A stretch of 42,253 nt of DNA. Source: Acidobacteriaceae bacterium. GTDB lineage: Bacteria > Acidobacteriota > Terriglobia > Terriglobales > Acidobacteriaceae. Positions 1 to 9,317 of this stretch are shown here, piece after piece. A model generated the notes under the pieces. The model did no database searches. It saw nothing but the letters and a program-made list of their open reading frames with translations, and was not told the DNA's origin. The stretch's first letter is position 1. The number at the start of each line of letters is the position of its first letter. The DNA lies in contig PKVW01000072.1 of NCBI GenBank assembly GCA_003131585.1, positions 1 through 42,253 of the forward strand, written 5' to 3'. Both the position numbers and the translations under genes were made by a program.

Positions 1-216
1 AAAGGCAAATTAGGACACTACCGACAATTCACCGCCGAGCGCCGCATTCCATCAACCGGAAACACAGTTCGCTTAAGTAGCTAGCTTCCCAAGGACGGGA
101 GCAACGAACTTTTTACACGGCCCAATTCGTGGGCCAAACCGCTGGAGCGCGTCTGTGATAATCGCCAACCCTCGCACGGTCACAAACTTAGGCTCGCGCG
201 CGAGAATGGTATGGGC

Positions 217-232
217 TGGCACGCTACTTGCA
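217..232 (+). promoter_or_regulatory. Sigma-54 (RpoN) promoter
   Basis: The sequence TGGCACG-CTAC-TTGCA matches the sigma-54 consensus (TGGCACG, four bases, TTGCW) at every defined position, with GG at 218-219 and GC at 230-231. Transcription would begin near 243, about 68 bases before the ATG at 311 of the small exported protein. This also argues for that start over in-frame upstream ones. A GGCCCA/TGGGCC inverted repeat lies upstream at 119-135 and could be a binding site, which is speculative. The rest of 1-216 shows no gene. Confidence 0.72.
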
Positions 233-310
233 TTCAGGAAGAGGCCCGGCCTCGGAGTTCGCGCTCCGAAAACAGGCACCCCGGCAGGCGAAAGCTGGTA
301 TCAAGTGTCC

Positions 311-729
311 ATGAGAGCTACGAGAGCCCGCTTCTGGATTGAGATGTTTGCGATAGTCGGCGCCATCGCCTGCGCTCTAGCGCTCCTGATGGCGACCGTG
401 GGAGCCGCTGCCGCTGCGGCCGCCGCCCAAGAAACTGAATCAGGTCAGCCAGCGCAATCGTCCGCCGCCCAGCCGCAGACCTACGAGGGCATGATCACCG
501 ATACTCACTGTGGCGCGAAGCATTCCGCCGACAAGGGCAGGACAGCCGGGGATTGTACGCGGGTTTGCGTCCACGGTGGTGAGCGGTTCTCCCTGGTTGA
601 CGGCGACAAAGTGTATGTTCTCGAGGGCTCGCCGGCAGCGCTGAAGCGGGCAGCGGGACAACGGGTCAGGATCGCCGGCACGCTGAATGGGACCACAATC
701 TCGGTGGCATCGGTAGCGGCAGCCGCACC

Positions 730-733
<4 letters not shown>
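311..733 (+). CDS. Small exported protein with conserved Cys/His motif (DUF5818-like)
   Basis: This encodes 140 residues. Residues 1 to about 39 form a signal peptide: a basic n-region (RATRAR), a hydrophobic stretch and an alanine-rich end. The mature part begins with a low-complexity Q/S/A linker, then holds the motif DTHCGAKH, a further C-TRVCVHGG and a small beta-rich module (FSLVDGDKVYVLEG, then RVRIAGTL). Two C/H clusters suggest metal or redox chemistry, but I know of no assigned function. Similar exported proteins are frequent in Acidobacteria. The start is ATG 311 because the sigma-54 promoter at 217-232 places the transcript 5' end near 243. Its stop overlaps the stop of the convergent PIN/TRAM gene in the shared tetramer TTAA (730-733). 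Confidence 0.75.
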
Positions 734-1830
<1,097 letters not shown>

Positions 1831-2097
1831 AGTATGACCTCCCCCGGACGCAGCCACGCTGAACATCTGACGCGATGCACCGGTGCCTTTTCCTCGCCGC
1901 CCCGGGCGGAAATCGGCAAATCAGCATGCAGGGCGCGCAAGAATTAGGGGAATGAATCTGCGCCCTGTCCCGGCCCCTGGAGGCGTGGCCGGAAGGACCT
2001 CAGTAAACCTACGCCAAGAGTATATACCTGACGGCAAATGGCCGGCGAAGAAACTACGGCTTGTGCCTGTGAGTCTGCGGCCCGAGCTCGTCCGCCC

Positions 2098-2106
2098 TGC
2101 TAGACT
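2098..2106 (+). promoter_or_regulatory. Extended -10 promoter of the oxidoreductase
   Basis: TGC-TAGACT is an extended -10 element ending only 7 bases before the ATG at 2114. Normal spacing puts the transcript start at 2113-2114, so the message would be leaderless. No Shine-Dalgarno is visible, which agrees. Confidence 0.5.
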
Positions 2107-2113
2107 TGCCTGC

Positions 2114-3145
2114 ATGAAAGCCTTAATGATCACCAGCCCGTCCGGCCTCGACGCACTCACCATCCAAGACACCGCCGAACCTACCCTGAAGCCGGGACAA
2201 ACGCTGGTTCGCGTCGCCGCCGGGGGCCTGAATTTCGCCGACGTCATGACCACCCATGACGGCTATCCCGGAACGCCCGCCCCACCGCTGATCGCCGGAC
2301 GCGAATTCGCCGGCACGGAACAGAGCGGCAAAGAAAGCAGCGGACGCCGCGTCATGGGCTACATCCAGTGGGGAGCGTTTGCCGAGAAAGTCGCCGCCTA
2401 TCCCAACCTGCTCTGGACCGTCCCCGATCACTGGACCGACGAGCAAGCCGCAGCCTTCCCCGTCAACTACTTCACCGCCTATCTCGCCTACTGGCAGGCG
2501 GGTATGACTTCCCAGCCCATGTGGGGACAGCCGCCCCTTCGGCAGGCTCAGGGCAGGCTCTCGGCTGTCGGGCGGCGCGAAGCTCCGCACCGGGTCCTCA
2601 TCCACGCCGTTGCCGGAGGCGTGGGCACGGCGGCGGTGCAGATCGGCCACATTCTCGGCGTTGAAATGTTCGGAACCTCGTCGTCGGAGGAAAAGCTCGC
2701 TCGTGTGAAAGAACTCGGCCTGCAGCACGGCATCAACTACAAGCAGCACGACTACGAAGAAGCCGTGAAAGATCTCACTCACGGTGAAGGCGTGGACGCG
2801 GCCTTCGAAATGCTAGGCGGAGAGCACACCGCCAAAAGCCTGCGCTGCCTGCGCGATTTCGGACGCGTCATCCAATACGGCAGCGCCACGGGCAAGCCGC
2901 CGCAACTCGACGTGCGGGCGCTGTATGCGAAATCCGCCAGCATCCAGGGCCTGTGGCTGACCTACATCTCCCAAAAACGCGAAATCATCGAGCCCGCCTG
3001 GAACCAGCTCTCCGAATGGATCGCCCAACGCAAACTGACCCCGGTGGTCGGTCAAGTCTTCCCGCTCGAGCGCGCCGTGGAAGCTTACAAGCTGCTGCAA
3101 GAAGGCAAGAACTACGGCAAGGTTGTGCTGAAGATCTCTGGATGA
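2114..3145 (+). CDS. MDR-family NADPH:quinone oxidoreductase-like protein
   Basis: This encodes 343 residues of the zinc-free medium-chain dehydrogenase/reductase family (quinone oxidoreductase branch). The N-terminal GroES-like part has GGLNFADVMTTHDGYPG and GREFAG. The Rossmann part starts at VLIHAVAGGVGTAAVQIG, the NADPH-binding AxxGGVG motif, and the C-terminus ends with ALERAVEAYKLLQEGKNYGKVVL-type sequence. The zinc-ligand cysteines of alcohol dehydrogenases are absent. Reduction of a quinone or alpha,beta-unsaturated carbonyl is inferred only. Between the two domains an unusual stretch (PLRQAQGRLSAVGRREA) is encoded by a palindromic repeat at 2526-2569. The start at 2114 fits the extended -10 at 2098-2106; the frame is open further upstream (to 1883) but that part does not look coding. 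Confidence 0.88.
   Translation: MKALMITSPSGLDALTIQDTAEPTLKPGQTLVRVAAGGLNFADVMTTHDGYPGTPAPPLIAGREFAGTEQSGKESSGRRVMGYIQWGAFAEKVAAYPNLLWTVPDHWTDEQAAAFPVNYFTAYLAYWQAGMTSQPMWGQPPLRQAQGRLSAVGRREAPHRVLIHAVAGGVGTAAVQIGHILGVEMFGTSSSEEKLARVKELGLQHGINYKQHDYEEAVKDLTHGEGVDAAFEMLGGEHTAKSLRCLRDFGRVIQYGSATGKPPQLDVRALYAKSASIQGLWLTYISQKREIIEPAWNQLSEWIAQRKLTPVVGQVFPLERAVEAYKLLQEGKNYGKVVLKISG
2526..2569. repeat. Palindromic repeat inside oxidoreductase gene
   Basis: Perfect 8-bp arms GACAGCCG (2526-2533) and CGGCTGTC (2562-2569) enclose the core CCCTTCGGCAGGCTCAGGGC. The same core recurs in the RNase R gene (9896-9920), in variant form in the HyuB-like gene (15498-15524), and between genes near 30561. It is read in frame here without a stop. 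Confidence 0.75.
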
Positions 3146-3291
3146 ACGCCAGTGTCACAAGAGGAACCATCCGAGTCCGATTCGGGCGATAAACTCCGTC
3201 GTGGATGGAAGCCTCTGGTAGGCTTTGAAAGGAATTCACGTCTCGCGCCGGACAACAAAAGCTCGGCACTACCAGCATAAATCTGCGGCCC

Positions 3292-4926
3292 ATGACCAGA
3301 CTTCTGCGGTTCTTCCGCCCCTCGCACCAGCACACGGCTTTCTCGGCCACATTGCTGCTGATGTCGGCGGTCATGGCGTCGCGCGTGATTGGCTACATTC
3401 GCGAGGCCTACATCGCCTACGCGTTCGGCGCCGGACCGCAGACCGACGCCTACGTCGCCGCCTTCACGCTGCCCGACTGGCTCAACTACATCGTGGCCGG
3501 GGGCGCGGCGTCCATTACATTCATCTCCATCTATACCCGATTTCTCGCGGAGAAACGCGAAGCCGACGCGCAGAAAACCTTCTCCGTCGTCATCACAGTC
3601 ATGACCGCGGTGATGATCGCCGGCACCATCGTTACCGAGATTTTCACGCCGCAGTTTGTGCGCTGGATGTTTCATGGTTTCTCGCCCGCGCAAGTGGACC
3701 TGACCGTCCATCTGACCCGCATTCTGCTGCCGGCACAGATCTTTTTCTACGTCGGAGGAGTCGTCTCCGCTGTTCTGCTCTCGCGCCGCCTGTTTCTTTT
3801 CCCGGCCTTCGGACCGCTGCTTTACAACGTGTTCATCATTCTCGGCGGGGTCATGGGCGGACGCCACTTCGGGATTGCATCGCTGGCTTATGGCGCTCTG
3901 GTGGGAAGCGTAGCGGGTCCGTTTCTGGCCAGCGTGATCGGCGCGGCGCGCATTGGCACGGGATACAAGCCTTCGTTCAACATCATGAATCCCGCGTTCC
4001 GCGAGTGGGTGCGGCTTTCGGTCCCGCTGATGCTTGGGGTCTCGCTGGTCACAGCCGACGACTGGATCCTGCGCCACTACGCCTCCAGCGGCATCGGCGA
4101 CATTGCGCGGCTGAACTATGCGAAGCGACTGTTTGCCGTGCCGATTGCGGTGCTGGGGCAGGCCACGGGACAAGCCTCGCTGCCGTTTTTCGCCCGCTTG
4201 TTCAACGAGAAACGCCTGCAGGAATTCGCCGCGACGGTAAACGATTCGGTCTACCGCGTCTCCGCCGCGTCGTTTCTCGCCACCGGATGGATGATGGCCG
4301 CCGCCTTCCCGCTGATCGATCTGGTCTATCGCCGCGGGCGTTTTCTTTTTTCCGATACGCAGACTACGGCGGTTTACTTCTTCTGGTTCTCGCTCTCTCT
4401 GGCGCTGTGGTCCGCCCAGGGACTCTACGCCCGCGCCTTTTACGCTTCCGGCGACACGCTGACTCCGATGGCCGCAGTCACCGTGATCACGGGCGCTTCG
4501 CTGCCGGTATATTCGCTGCTCTTCCACAAATATGGCGTGGTGGGCCTGGCTTTCGCCTCCGATATCGGCATTGGAGCGAATCTGCTGGCGCTAGCTTTGC
4601 TGCTGCACTACCGCAAACTGGTTTCGCTGAGAACGTTGCGCTGGGATGAGTTAGGAAAGTCCGCGCTGACCGCGGTCGCCGCCGGTGGCGTCAGCTTTGG
4701 AGTCGCAAGAAGTGTCACTCCCTTCGTTTCTGGTCACGGCAGCCGCGTCGCCGATCTGCTGCAACTAGGATTGATTTCCGTCACTTGGGCAGCAGCGACC
4801 GCCGTGGGGCTGTGGCTTCTTAGATCGCAACTGCCCAACGACCTGCGCCGACGCAAAGCGGCGTCGTATCCCGCGGTCGCCGAGGGCGGAAGCAAAGAAA
4901 TTCTGGGAGCGGGAACGCAGCCGTGA
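3292..4926 (+). CDS. murJ: Lipid II flippase MurJ (MviN family)
   Basis: This encodes 544 residues, the usual size for MurJ, with about 14 hydrophobic helices throughout. MurJ moves lipid II across the inner membrane for peptidoglycan synthesis and belongs to the MOP exporter superfamily. Typical family sequence is visible: SRVIGYIREAYIAYAFGAGPQTDAY near residue 30-55 (the ‘R-x-x-G-x-x-R’ and ‘G-x-G-x-x-x-D’ pattern), LPAQIFFYVGGVVSAVL, and GQATGQASLPFFARL. The last 25 residues are polar and cytoplasmic. Its stop lies 5 bases from the stop of the convergent kinase gene, leaving no room for a terminator. No strong ribosome site precedes ATG 3292. Confidence 0.95.
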   Translation: MTRLLRFFRPSHQHTAFSATLLLMSAVMASRVIGYIREAYIAYAFGAGPQTDAYVAAFTLPDWLNYIVAGGAASITFISIYTRFLAEKREADAQKTFSVVITVMTAVMIAGTIVTEIFTPQFVRWMFHGFSPAQVDLTVHLTRILLPAQIFFYVGGVVSAVLLSRRLFLFPAFGPLLYNVFIILGGVMGGRHFGIASLAYGALVGSVAGPFLASVIGAARIGTGYKPSFNIMNPAFREWVRLSVPLMLGVSLVTADDWILRHYASSGIGDIARLNYAKRLFAVPIAVLGQATGQASLPFFARLFNEKRLQEFAATVNDSVYRVSAASFLATGWMMAAAFPLIDLVYRRGRFLFSDTQTTAVYFFWFSLSLALWSAQGLYARAFYASGDTLTPMAAVTVITGASLPVYSLLFHKYGVVGLAFASDIGIGANLLALALLLHYRKLVSLRTLRWDELGKSALTAVAAGGVSFGVARSVTPFVSGHGSRVADLLQLGLISVTWAAATAVGLWLLRSQLPNDLRRRKAASYPAVAEGGSKEILGAGTQP

Positions 4927-4931
4927 AAGGC

Positions 4932-7520
4932 TTATTGCGGGAAGCCGACCTTGCGTACCAGTTCGGCGTACCGTGGATCGGAGTGCAGAGAGTCGAGCGC
5001 GGTGTCGGTCCGGAGCGCGAGCAGGTTCTCGTCGTGTTCCTGGTATGCAGTACTGAGCCACTCGAAGGCGTGGTCTTTGTCGCCCAAATCGGCATACAAC
5101 GCCGCGATGCTGTAAGGAGAAGCGTATTCAGCCTTGGAGTTGCGCTGCGCCACTGAGACCGCGATGCCCTTGTGCAGGGCAGCTGGCCATCCGCCGGAGC
5201 GAAAGCCCGCGTCCATAGCGGCGGCGAATTCAATGGCATTCTTATCGCCTTCTAATTGGGAGCCGGTCTTCCATTCTTGGATGGCCTCGGGATATTTATG
5301 CGCGCCCCAATACGCTAATGCCAGCTCTGAGTGTCCTCTGCCAAAGGTTGGATTATCGGCAATGACTTTCTTGAAGATCTCGATGGCCTTGTCAAATTGG
5401 TGGGCGTAGGTGTAGGCCTGAGCCTGTTGGGCACTTATGATGGGGGAGAGCGGATCGAGTTGGTGGGCGCGGTTGCCTTCCTCGATCGCCTCCTGGGCTC
5501 TGCCACCGATCCAGCACAGGCTTTCGGAGAACCACTGGTGGGCAGTGGCGTCGCTGGGATCGAGCTCCAGGGCCTTTCGGAACTCAGCTTCGCCGCCGGA
5601 AAAATCCCAAGTGTATTGCATTTCGTTGGCACCCAAGACCGCGTGCGGACGGGCGAGTGTGGGATCGAGTTCCAGGGCCTTTTTGGCCGCAGCATCCGAC
5701 TTCGGGACGAGGTCATTGGGGTCGCCCCCATAACTGGTCAGTGTGCCATAGGCGTCCGCTAGCCCTGAATAGGCCGACGCATAGCCGGGATCTTTATCGA
5801 TGGCTTGATTGAAGTAGGAAATGGCAGTCTTAATGTCGGCATTGGTGCGCTTGTTCCAGTAGTACCTCCCTTTCACGTAAAGCTGATAGGCCTCCGGGTT
5901 CTGCGTGCCCTGCCTGGCGACCTGCTGCTTTTCGGCGCCAGTCAGCTTCGTGCGTAGCTTGCCCGCGATATCGCCCGCGATTTGCTGCTGCAAAGAAATA
6001 ATGTCCGCACTTTTGCGCTCATATTGCCCGCCCCAGATCTCCGTGTTGTCCTGCACGTTGGTGAGGTCGGCGCTGACCTGGATCGTGTCCCCGTGTTGCA
6101 CCACTCTGCCTGTGAGCAGGGCATCGACGGTTAACTCCTTGCCGACTTTTTCGACGTCCACCTCCTTGCCCTTGTAGCGGAAAACCGAGTTGCGGGATTT
6201 CACTTTCAACTCTGGCACGTGCGCCAGGCTGGCGATTAAGGATTCAGTGAGGCCGTCGCTGAGGAGATCGGTATCCGCATTGCCGCCCACGTTGGCGAAC
6301 GGAATCACGGCAATGGATCCGATCTGCGAAGTGGCAGTTTTTCCGCGCAAATACCAAATGCCAGCCGCCGTCATCGCGACCAATAAGACAACCACTGCCG
6401 CAACCCGATACTTGCGGCTTGAAGCCGGGGTTACGGTCGGCAATACCGCCGCGGATGAGCTAGATCCCGCGCCGCGCGTGAGGCCCGAACCCAGATCGGC
6501 AGCCGAAGCCGGCCCTGAGACCGCCAATACCGGCGGGACTGCCGAAGCGGAAGGCGCGACTGTGGCTGGAGCCGAGCCCGAAGGTGGCGTCATCACCGCT
6601 GTGCCCGAACTCACCGCCGAACTTCTCCCCGAATCAAGCTCGCGCTTCAAGCGCCTCAGGTCGGCGCGCATCTCCGAAGCCACCTGATAACGCAGGTCGC
6701 GGTCTTTCTCCAGAGCTTTATTGACGATCCGCTCCAGTTCCGCGGGCAAATTAGGATTCAGCCGCACAGGCGCTACGGGCTCACGGTTCAAGATGGCGTC
6801 GAAGATAACGGCCGAAGTGTTGCCGGTAAACGGCTGCCGTCCCGTGGCCGCCTCATACAACACTGCGCCAAAAGAAAACAGGTCGGTACGCACATCGAGA
6901 TCTTCTCCGCGAGCCTGTTCCGGCGACATGTAAGCCACCGTGCCCACGGTGCTGCCAGGGCTGGTAAGATTCGCCGGATCAATCGCGGCCGTCGCCAGCG
7001 TCACTCCCGCCGGCGCGTAGTGCGGCAGGGATGGCCCTGCTACTTTGGCCAGGCCGAAATCGAGTACCTTGGCTTGTCCGCGTTTAGTAATAAACAGGTT
7101 CGCCGGCTTCAAGTCGCGATGAACAATTCCCGCCGCGTGCGCCACATCCAGCGCGTCGGCAATCTGCGCGCCGAAGTCGACCAACTGCTCCAGAGAAATC
7201 GGCTTTCCCTCGATGCGGTACTTCAGCGTGCTGCCTTCGAGGTACTCCATCACGATGTAATGACGCGCCTGATTGTCGATAGAACGATCTTCGCCGATGT
7301 CGTAAATGGTGCAGATGTTGGGATGGTTGAGCGCCGACGCCGCCTGCGCTTCGCGGCGAAAGCGCTCCAGAGCCTGAGGATCGTTGGCCACTTCGTCGGG
7401 CAGGAACTTCAGAGCGACAAAACGGTGAAGGCGGGTATCTTCGGCCTTGTAAACCACGCCCATGCCGCCGCCGCCGAGCTTCTCAACGATGCGGTAGTGA
7501 GAGATGGTTTGGCCGATCAT
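4932..7520 (-). CDS. Membrane Ser/Thr protein kinase with TolB-like and TPR domains
   Basis: This encodes 862 residues. The Hanks-type (PknB-like) kinase domain covers about residues 8-290: glycine loop GGGGMG (16-21), VALK lysine K38, HRDLKPAN (D136, N141), DFG 154-156 and SPEQARGED near 205. A Ser/Pro/Ala-rich linker follows, then one membrane helix ([19 protein letters not shown]) near 400. Outside it lies a TolB-N/FlgO-like domain ([22 protein letters not shown], then [11 protein letters not shown]) followed by tetratricopeptide repeats to the end. All catalytic residues are present, so it should be active. Its signal and substrates are unknown. I chose ATG 7520 because kinases of this type begin M-I-G-x-x-I-x-x-Y-x-I; an upstream TTG (7607) or ATG (7580) would add only basic residues. 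Confidence 0.93.
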   Translation of the reverse strand: MIGQTISHYRIVEKLGGGGMGVVYKAEDTRLHRFVALKFLPDEVANDPQALERFRREAQAASALNHPNICTIYDIGEDRSIDNQARHYIVMEYLEGSTLKYRIEGKPISLEQLVDFGAQIADALDVAHAAGIVHRDLKPANLFITKRGQAKVLDFGLAKVAGPSLPHYAPAGVTLATAAIDPANLTSPGSTVGTVAYMSPEQARGEDLDVRTDLFSFGAVLYEAATGRQPFTGNTSAVIFDAILNREPVAPVRLNPNLPAELERIVNKALEKDRDLRYQVASEMRADLRRLKRELDSGRSSAVSSGTAVMTPPSGSAPATVAPSASAVPPVLAVSGPASAADLGSGLTRGAGSSSSAAVLPTVTPASSRKYRVAAVVVLLVAMTAAGIWYLRGKTATSQIGSIAVIPFANVGGNADTDLLSDGLTESLIASLAHVPELKVKSRNSVFRYKGKEVDVEKVGKELTVDALLTGRVVQHGDTIQVSADLTNVQDNTEIWGGQYERKSADIISLQQQIAGDIAGKLRTKLTGAEKQQVARQGTQNPEAYQLYVKGRYYWNKRTNADIKTAISYFNQAIDKDPGYASAYSGLADAYGTLTSYGGDPNDLVPKSDAAAKKALELDPTLARPHAVLGANEMQYTWDFSGGEAEFRKALELDPSDATAHQWFSESLCWIGGRAQEAIEEGNRAHQLDPLSPIISAQQAQAYTYAHQFDKAIEIFKKVIADNPTFGRGHSELALAYWGAHKYPEAIQEWKTGSQLEGDKNAIEFAAAMDAGFRSGGWPAALHKGIAVSVAQRNSKAEYASPYSIAALYADLGDKDHAFEWLSTAYQEHDENLLALRTDTALDSLHSDPRYAELVRKVGFPQ

Positions 7521-7642
7521 GCCTAGTCGATGATTCTTTGCCGATATGCGGGCGACAGTCCGGCTTCCGGGTCGCTTCATCTTACGAACGCGGCGTCCGC
7601 GAGTCAACGAATGATGGCTTTGGCAGGATATCCTAACAATAA

Positions 7643-7680
7643 AGCGGCGGACATTCGCATTCGCTGCGAACTCCGCCGCT
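7643..7680 (-). terminator. Rho-independent terminator of the bactofilin gene
   Basis: Arms AGCGGCGGA (7643-7651) and TCCGCCGCT (7672-7680) pair perfectly, and an inner TTCGCA/TGCGAA stem extends the hairpin. Read on the minus strand the hairpin is followed by TTTATTGTT. It lies 44 bases past the bactofilin stop. Confidence 0.75.
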
Positions 7681-7723
7681 GATCTTAATTACGAAACCCC
7701 GCGCGAGGCGCCCCCACCGCAAA

Positions 7724-8281
7724 CTACGCGCGTGCGCCAATCGCTGCTGGCTCGGGCGCTGGAACGGCCTTGTCTTCGCCGTTGGGCTTCTGCTGGCCGG
7801 GCTGCGTGGGCTGGCCGCCTTTGCGGATGTCGATGCCGCCCTTGAAATAGGCGCCGTCTTCGATCGAGATGCGTGCCGCCACCACGTCGCCGGTGAGCGA
7901 TCCGTCGCTGCGGATATCGACGCGGTCGCTGGCGGTGAGGTTGCCGCGGACTTTGCCGAGCACGACGATCTCGCGGGCGTTAATGTTGGCCGCGACAACT
8001 CCGTTGCGGCCGATGGTGACGCGGTTGCCCGCCAGGTTGATGGAGCCTTCCACCCGGCCGTCAATGTAGAGTGACTCCGACCCCGTCACCTCGCCCTTGA
8101 TCACCAGCGATTTGCCGATGGTCGCCTGGTCCGCAGTGGTAGTGGTGGGGGTTGTCGCCGGACGCGGCGCGGCGGCAGGCTCATTCGCCATCATTGCAGG
8201 AGCGCTCGAGGTGGGCATGGTTGGACGCTCCGGCTCTGCAGGCCGCCCGGGAGTCGTAGGCTGATTCGTCGGCTTCCACAT
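7724..8281 (-). CDS. Bactofilin (polymer-forming cytoskeletal protein)
   Basis: This encodes 185 residues. A Pro/Thr/Ala-rich disordered N-terminus (about 1-48) precedes the bactofilin core at about 50-150, a right-handed beta-helix with short repeating strands: IGKSLVIKGEVTGSESLYIDGRVEG, then RVTIGRNGVVAANI, EIVVLGKVRGNL, RVDIRSDGSLTGDV and ARISIEDGAYFKGGIDI. A second proline-rich tail ends it. Bactofilins polymerise without nucleotide at the inner membrane and help shape the cell or localise envelope enzymes. The gene stands alone with its own terminator. The start has AAAGGAC about 10 bases upstream. Confidence 0.93.
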   Translation of the reverse strand: MWKPTNQPTTPGRPAEPERPTMPTSSAPAMMANEPAAAPRPATTPTTTTADQATIGKSLVIKGEVTGSESLYIDGRVEGSINLAGNRVTIGRNGVVAANINAREIVVLGKVRGNLTASDRVDIRSDGSLTGDVVAARISIEDGAYFKGGIDIRKGGQPTQPGQQKPNGEDKAVPAPEPAAIGARA

Positions 8282-8598
8282 GGATAAAAAGTCCTTTCCG
8301 TGTTGGGATTAGAGATCACGTGCCGCACTTGCGTGACCAAATCGAATTGTACTCCGCAGTCTCAAAATGAGCGCTGTGGAAAAGCCTTTATTTTCAATGG
8401 AGTTTCCTACCATGGTACGTCCTTATGTGTCTTGCGGCGGGCGGTGACTGGGATCACCGAACCGTGCATTTCGGCCCTCCCACCGTGTAAGGATTCCCGA
8501 AAAAAACTCTTCCGGGCAACAGTTCCACAGGTCCTCGGAGTATGCTCTTGGCTCGAAGATTTGTCGAAGATGCAATTCCGACCTCGTAGGAGCAAACC
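8282..8598. other. Divergent intergenic region, no gene seen
   Basis: These 317 bases separate the bactofilin gene (leftward) from the DinB gene (rightward). An open frame runs from 8300 to 8617 but its translation is Cys/Ser/Arg-rich and unlike a protein. TATGCT at 8539-8544 is a possible -10 for the DinB gene. I see no RNA gene. Confidence 0.5.
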
Positions 8599-9159
8599 AT
8601 GTCAGAACCAGCCGTGATCGCTCCTCCAGCCTTCACCATCGCCCGGCCCCAGGCGAACGAGTACGCGCCGTATTATGACCGCTATATTTCTCTGATTCCG
8701 GGCGAGGACATTCTCAACACGCTCGACCAACAGCGCCGCCAAATGATGCTGTTGCTTTCCGGCCGTGACGACGAGGACGGCGACTTCCGCTACGCGCCCG
8801 AGAAATGGAGCGCCAAGGAAGTCCTCGGCCACATCTGCGACACCGAGCGCATCTTCGCCTACCGCGCCCTGCGAATCTCGCGCGCCGACATCGCACCCCT
8901 CGAAGGCTTCGAGCAGGATGACTACGTGCGCAATGGCCCGTTCGCCCATCGTCCGCTGGCCGATCTGGTCGAGGACTTCATCGCCGTGCGCCGCGCTACA
9001 CTGTCGCTGCTGCGCAATCTCGACGAAGCGGCGTGGGTACGGCGCGGCATCGCCAACAAGAATGAAGTCAGCGTGCGAGCGCTGGCATACATCATCGCGG
9101 GACATGAGTTGCATCACCGCAGGATTCTGGAGGAGAAGTATTTCGCGGCGAGTCGCTGA
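8599..9159 (+). CDS. DinB superfamily protein
   Basis: This encodes 186 residues of the DinB/YfiT four-helix-bundle superfamily, which holds a metal ion through three histidines. Visible motifs are WSAKEVLGHICDTERIFAYR (first His near residue 80) and IIAGHELHHRRILEEKY (His pair near 170-175). Members include bacillithiol-type thiol transferases and DNA-damage-induced proteins; no precise role can be read here. ATG 8599 is preceded by AGGAGCAAACC, a good ribosome site. Two other DinB-type proteins are in the window (16804-17355 and 35925-36401), but they are only distantly similar. Confidence 0.88.
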   Translation: MSEPAVIAPPAFTIARPQANEYAPYYDRYISLIPGEDILNTLDQQRRQMMLLLSGRDDEDGDFRYAPEKWSAKEVLGHICDTERIFAYRALRISRADIAPLEGFEQDDYVRNGPFAHRPLADLVEDFIAVRRATLSLLRNLDEAAWVRRGIANKNEVSVRALAYIIAGHELHHRRILEEKYFAASR

Positions 9160-9317
9160 GACTCGAATCCCATGCCCCAGCGCGCGCTGATTCGCTGCGC
9201 TCAACGCCTGGCCGCCGCCTGGTGGCGCAGACACGTGGTAGAAGCGAAATGTTCGTCAGCGGAAGCACACCCACACTCCCTCGGTTATCCTGAGATCTGA
9301 TCGCTGACAGCTTCCCC

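Noticed and set aside
3112-4527. Long minus-strand frame opposite murJ
   Set aside because: Arg/Glu/Gly-rich with no motif; murJ is certain on the plus strand.
8300-8617. 105-residue frame in the bactofilin/DinB gap
   Set aside because: Composition is unlike a protein (many Cys, Arg, Ser), no ribosome site and it overlaps the DinB start.
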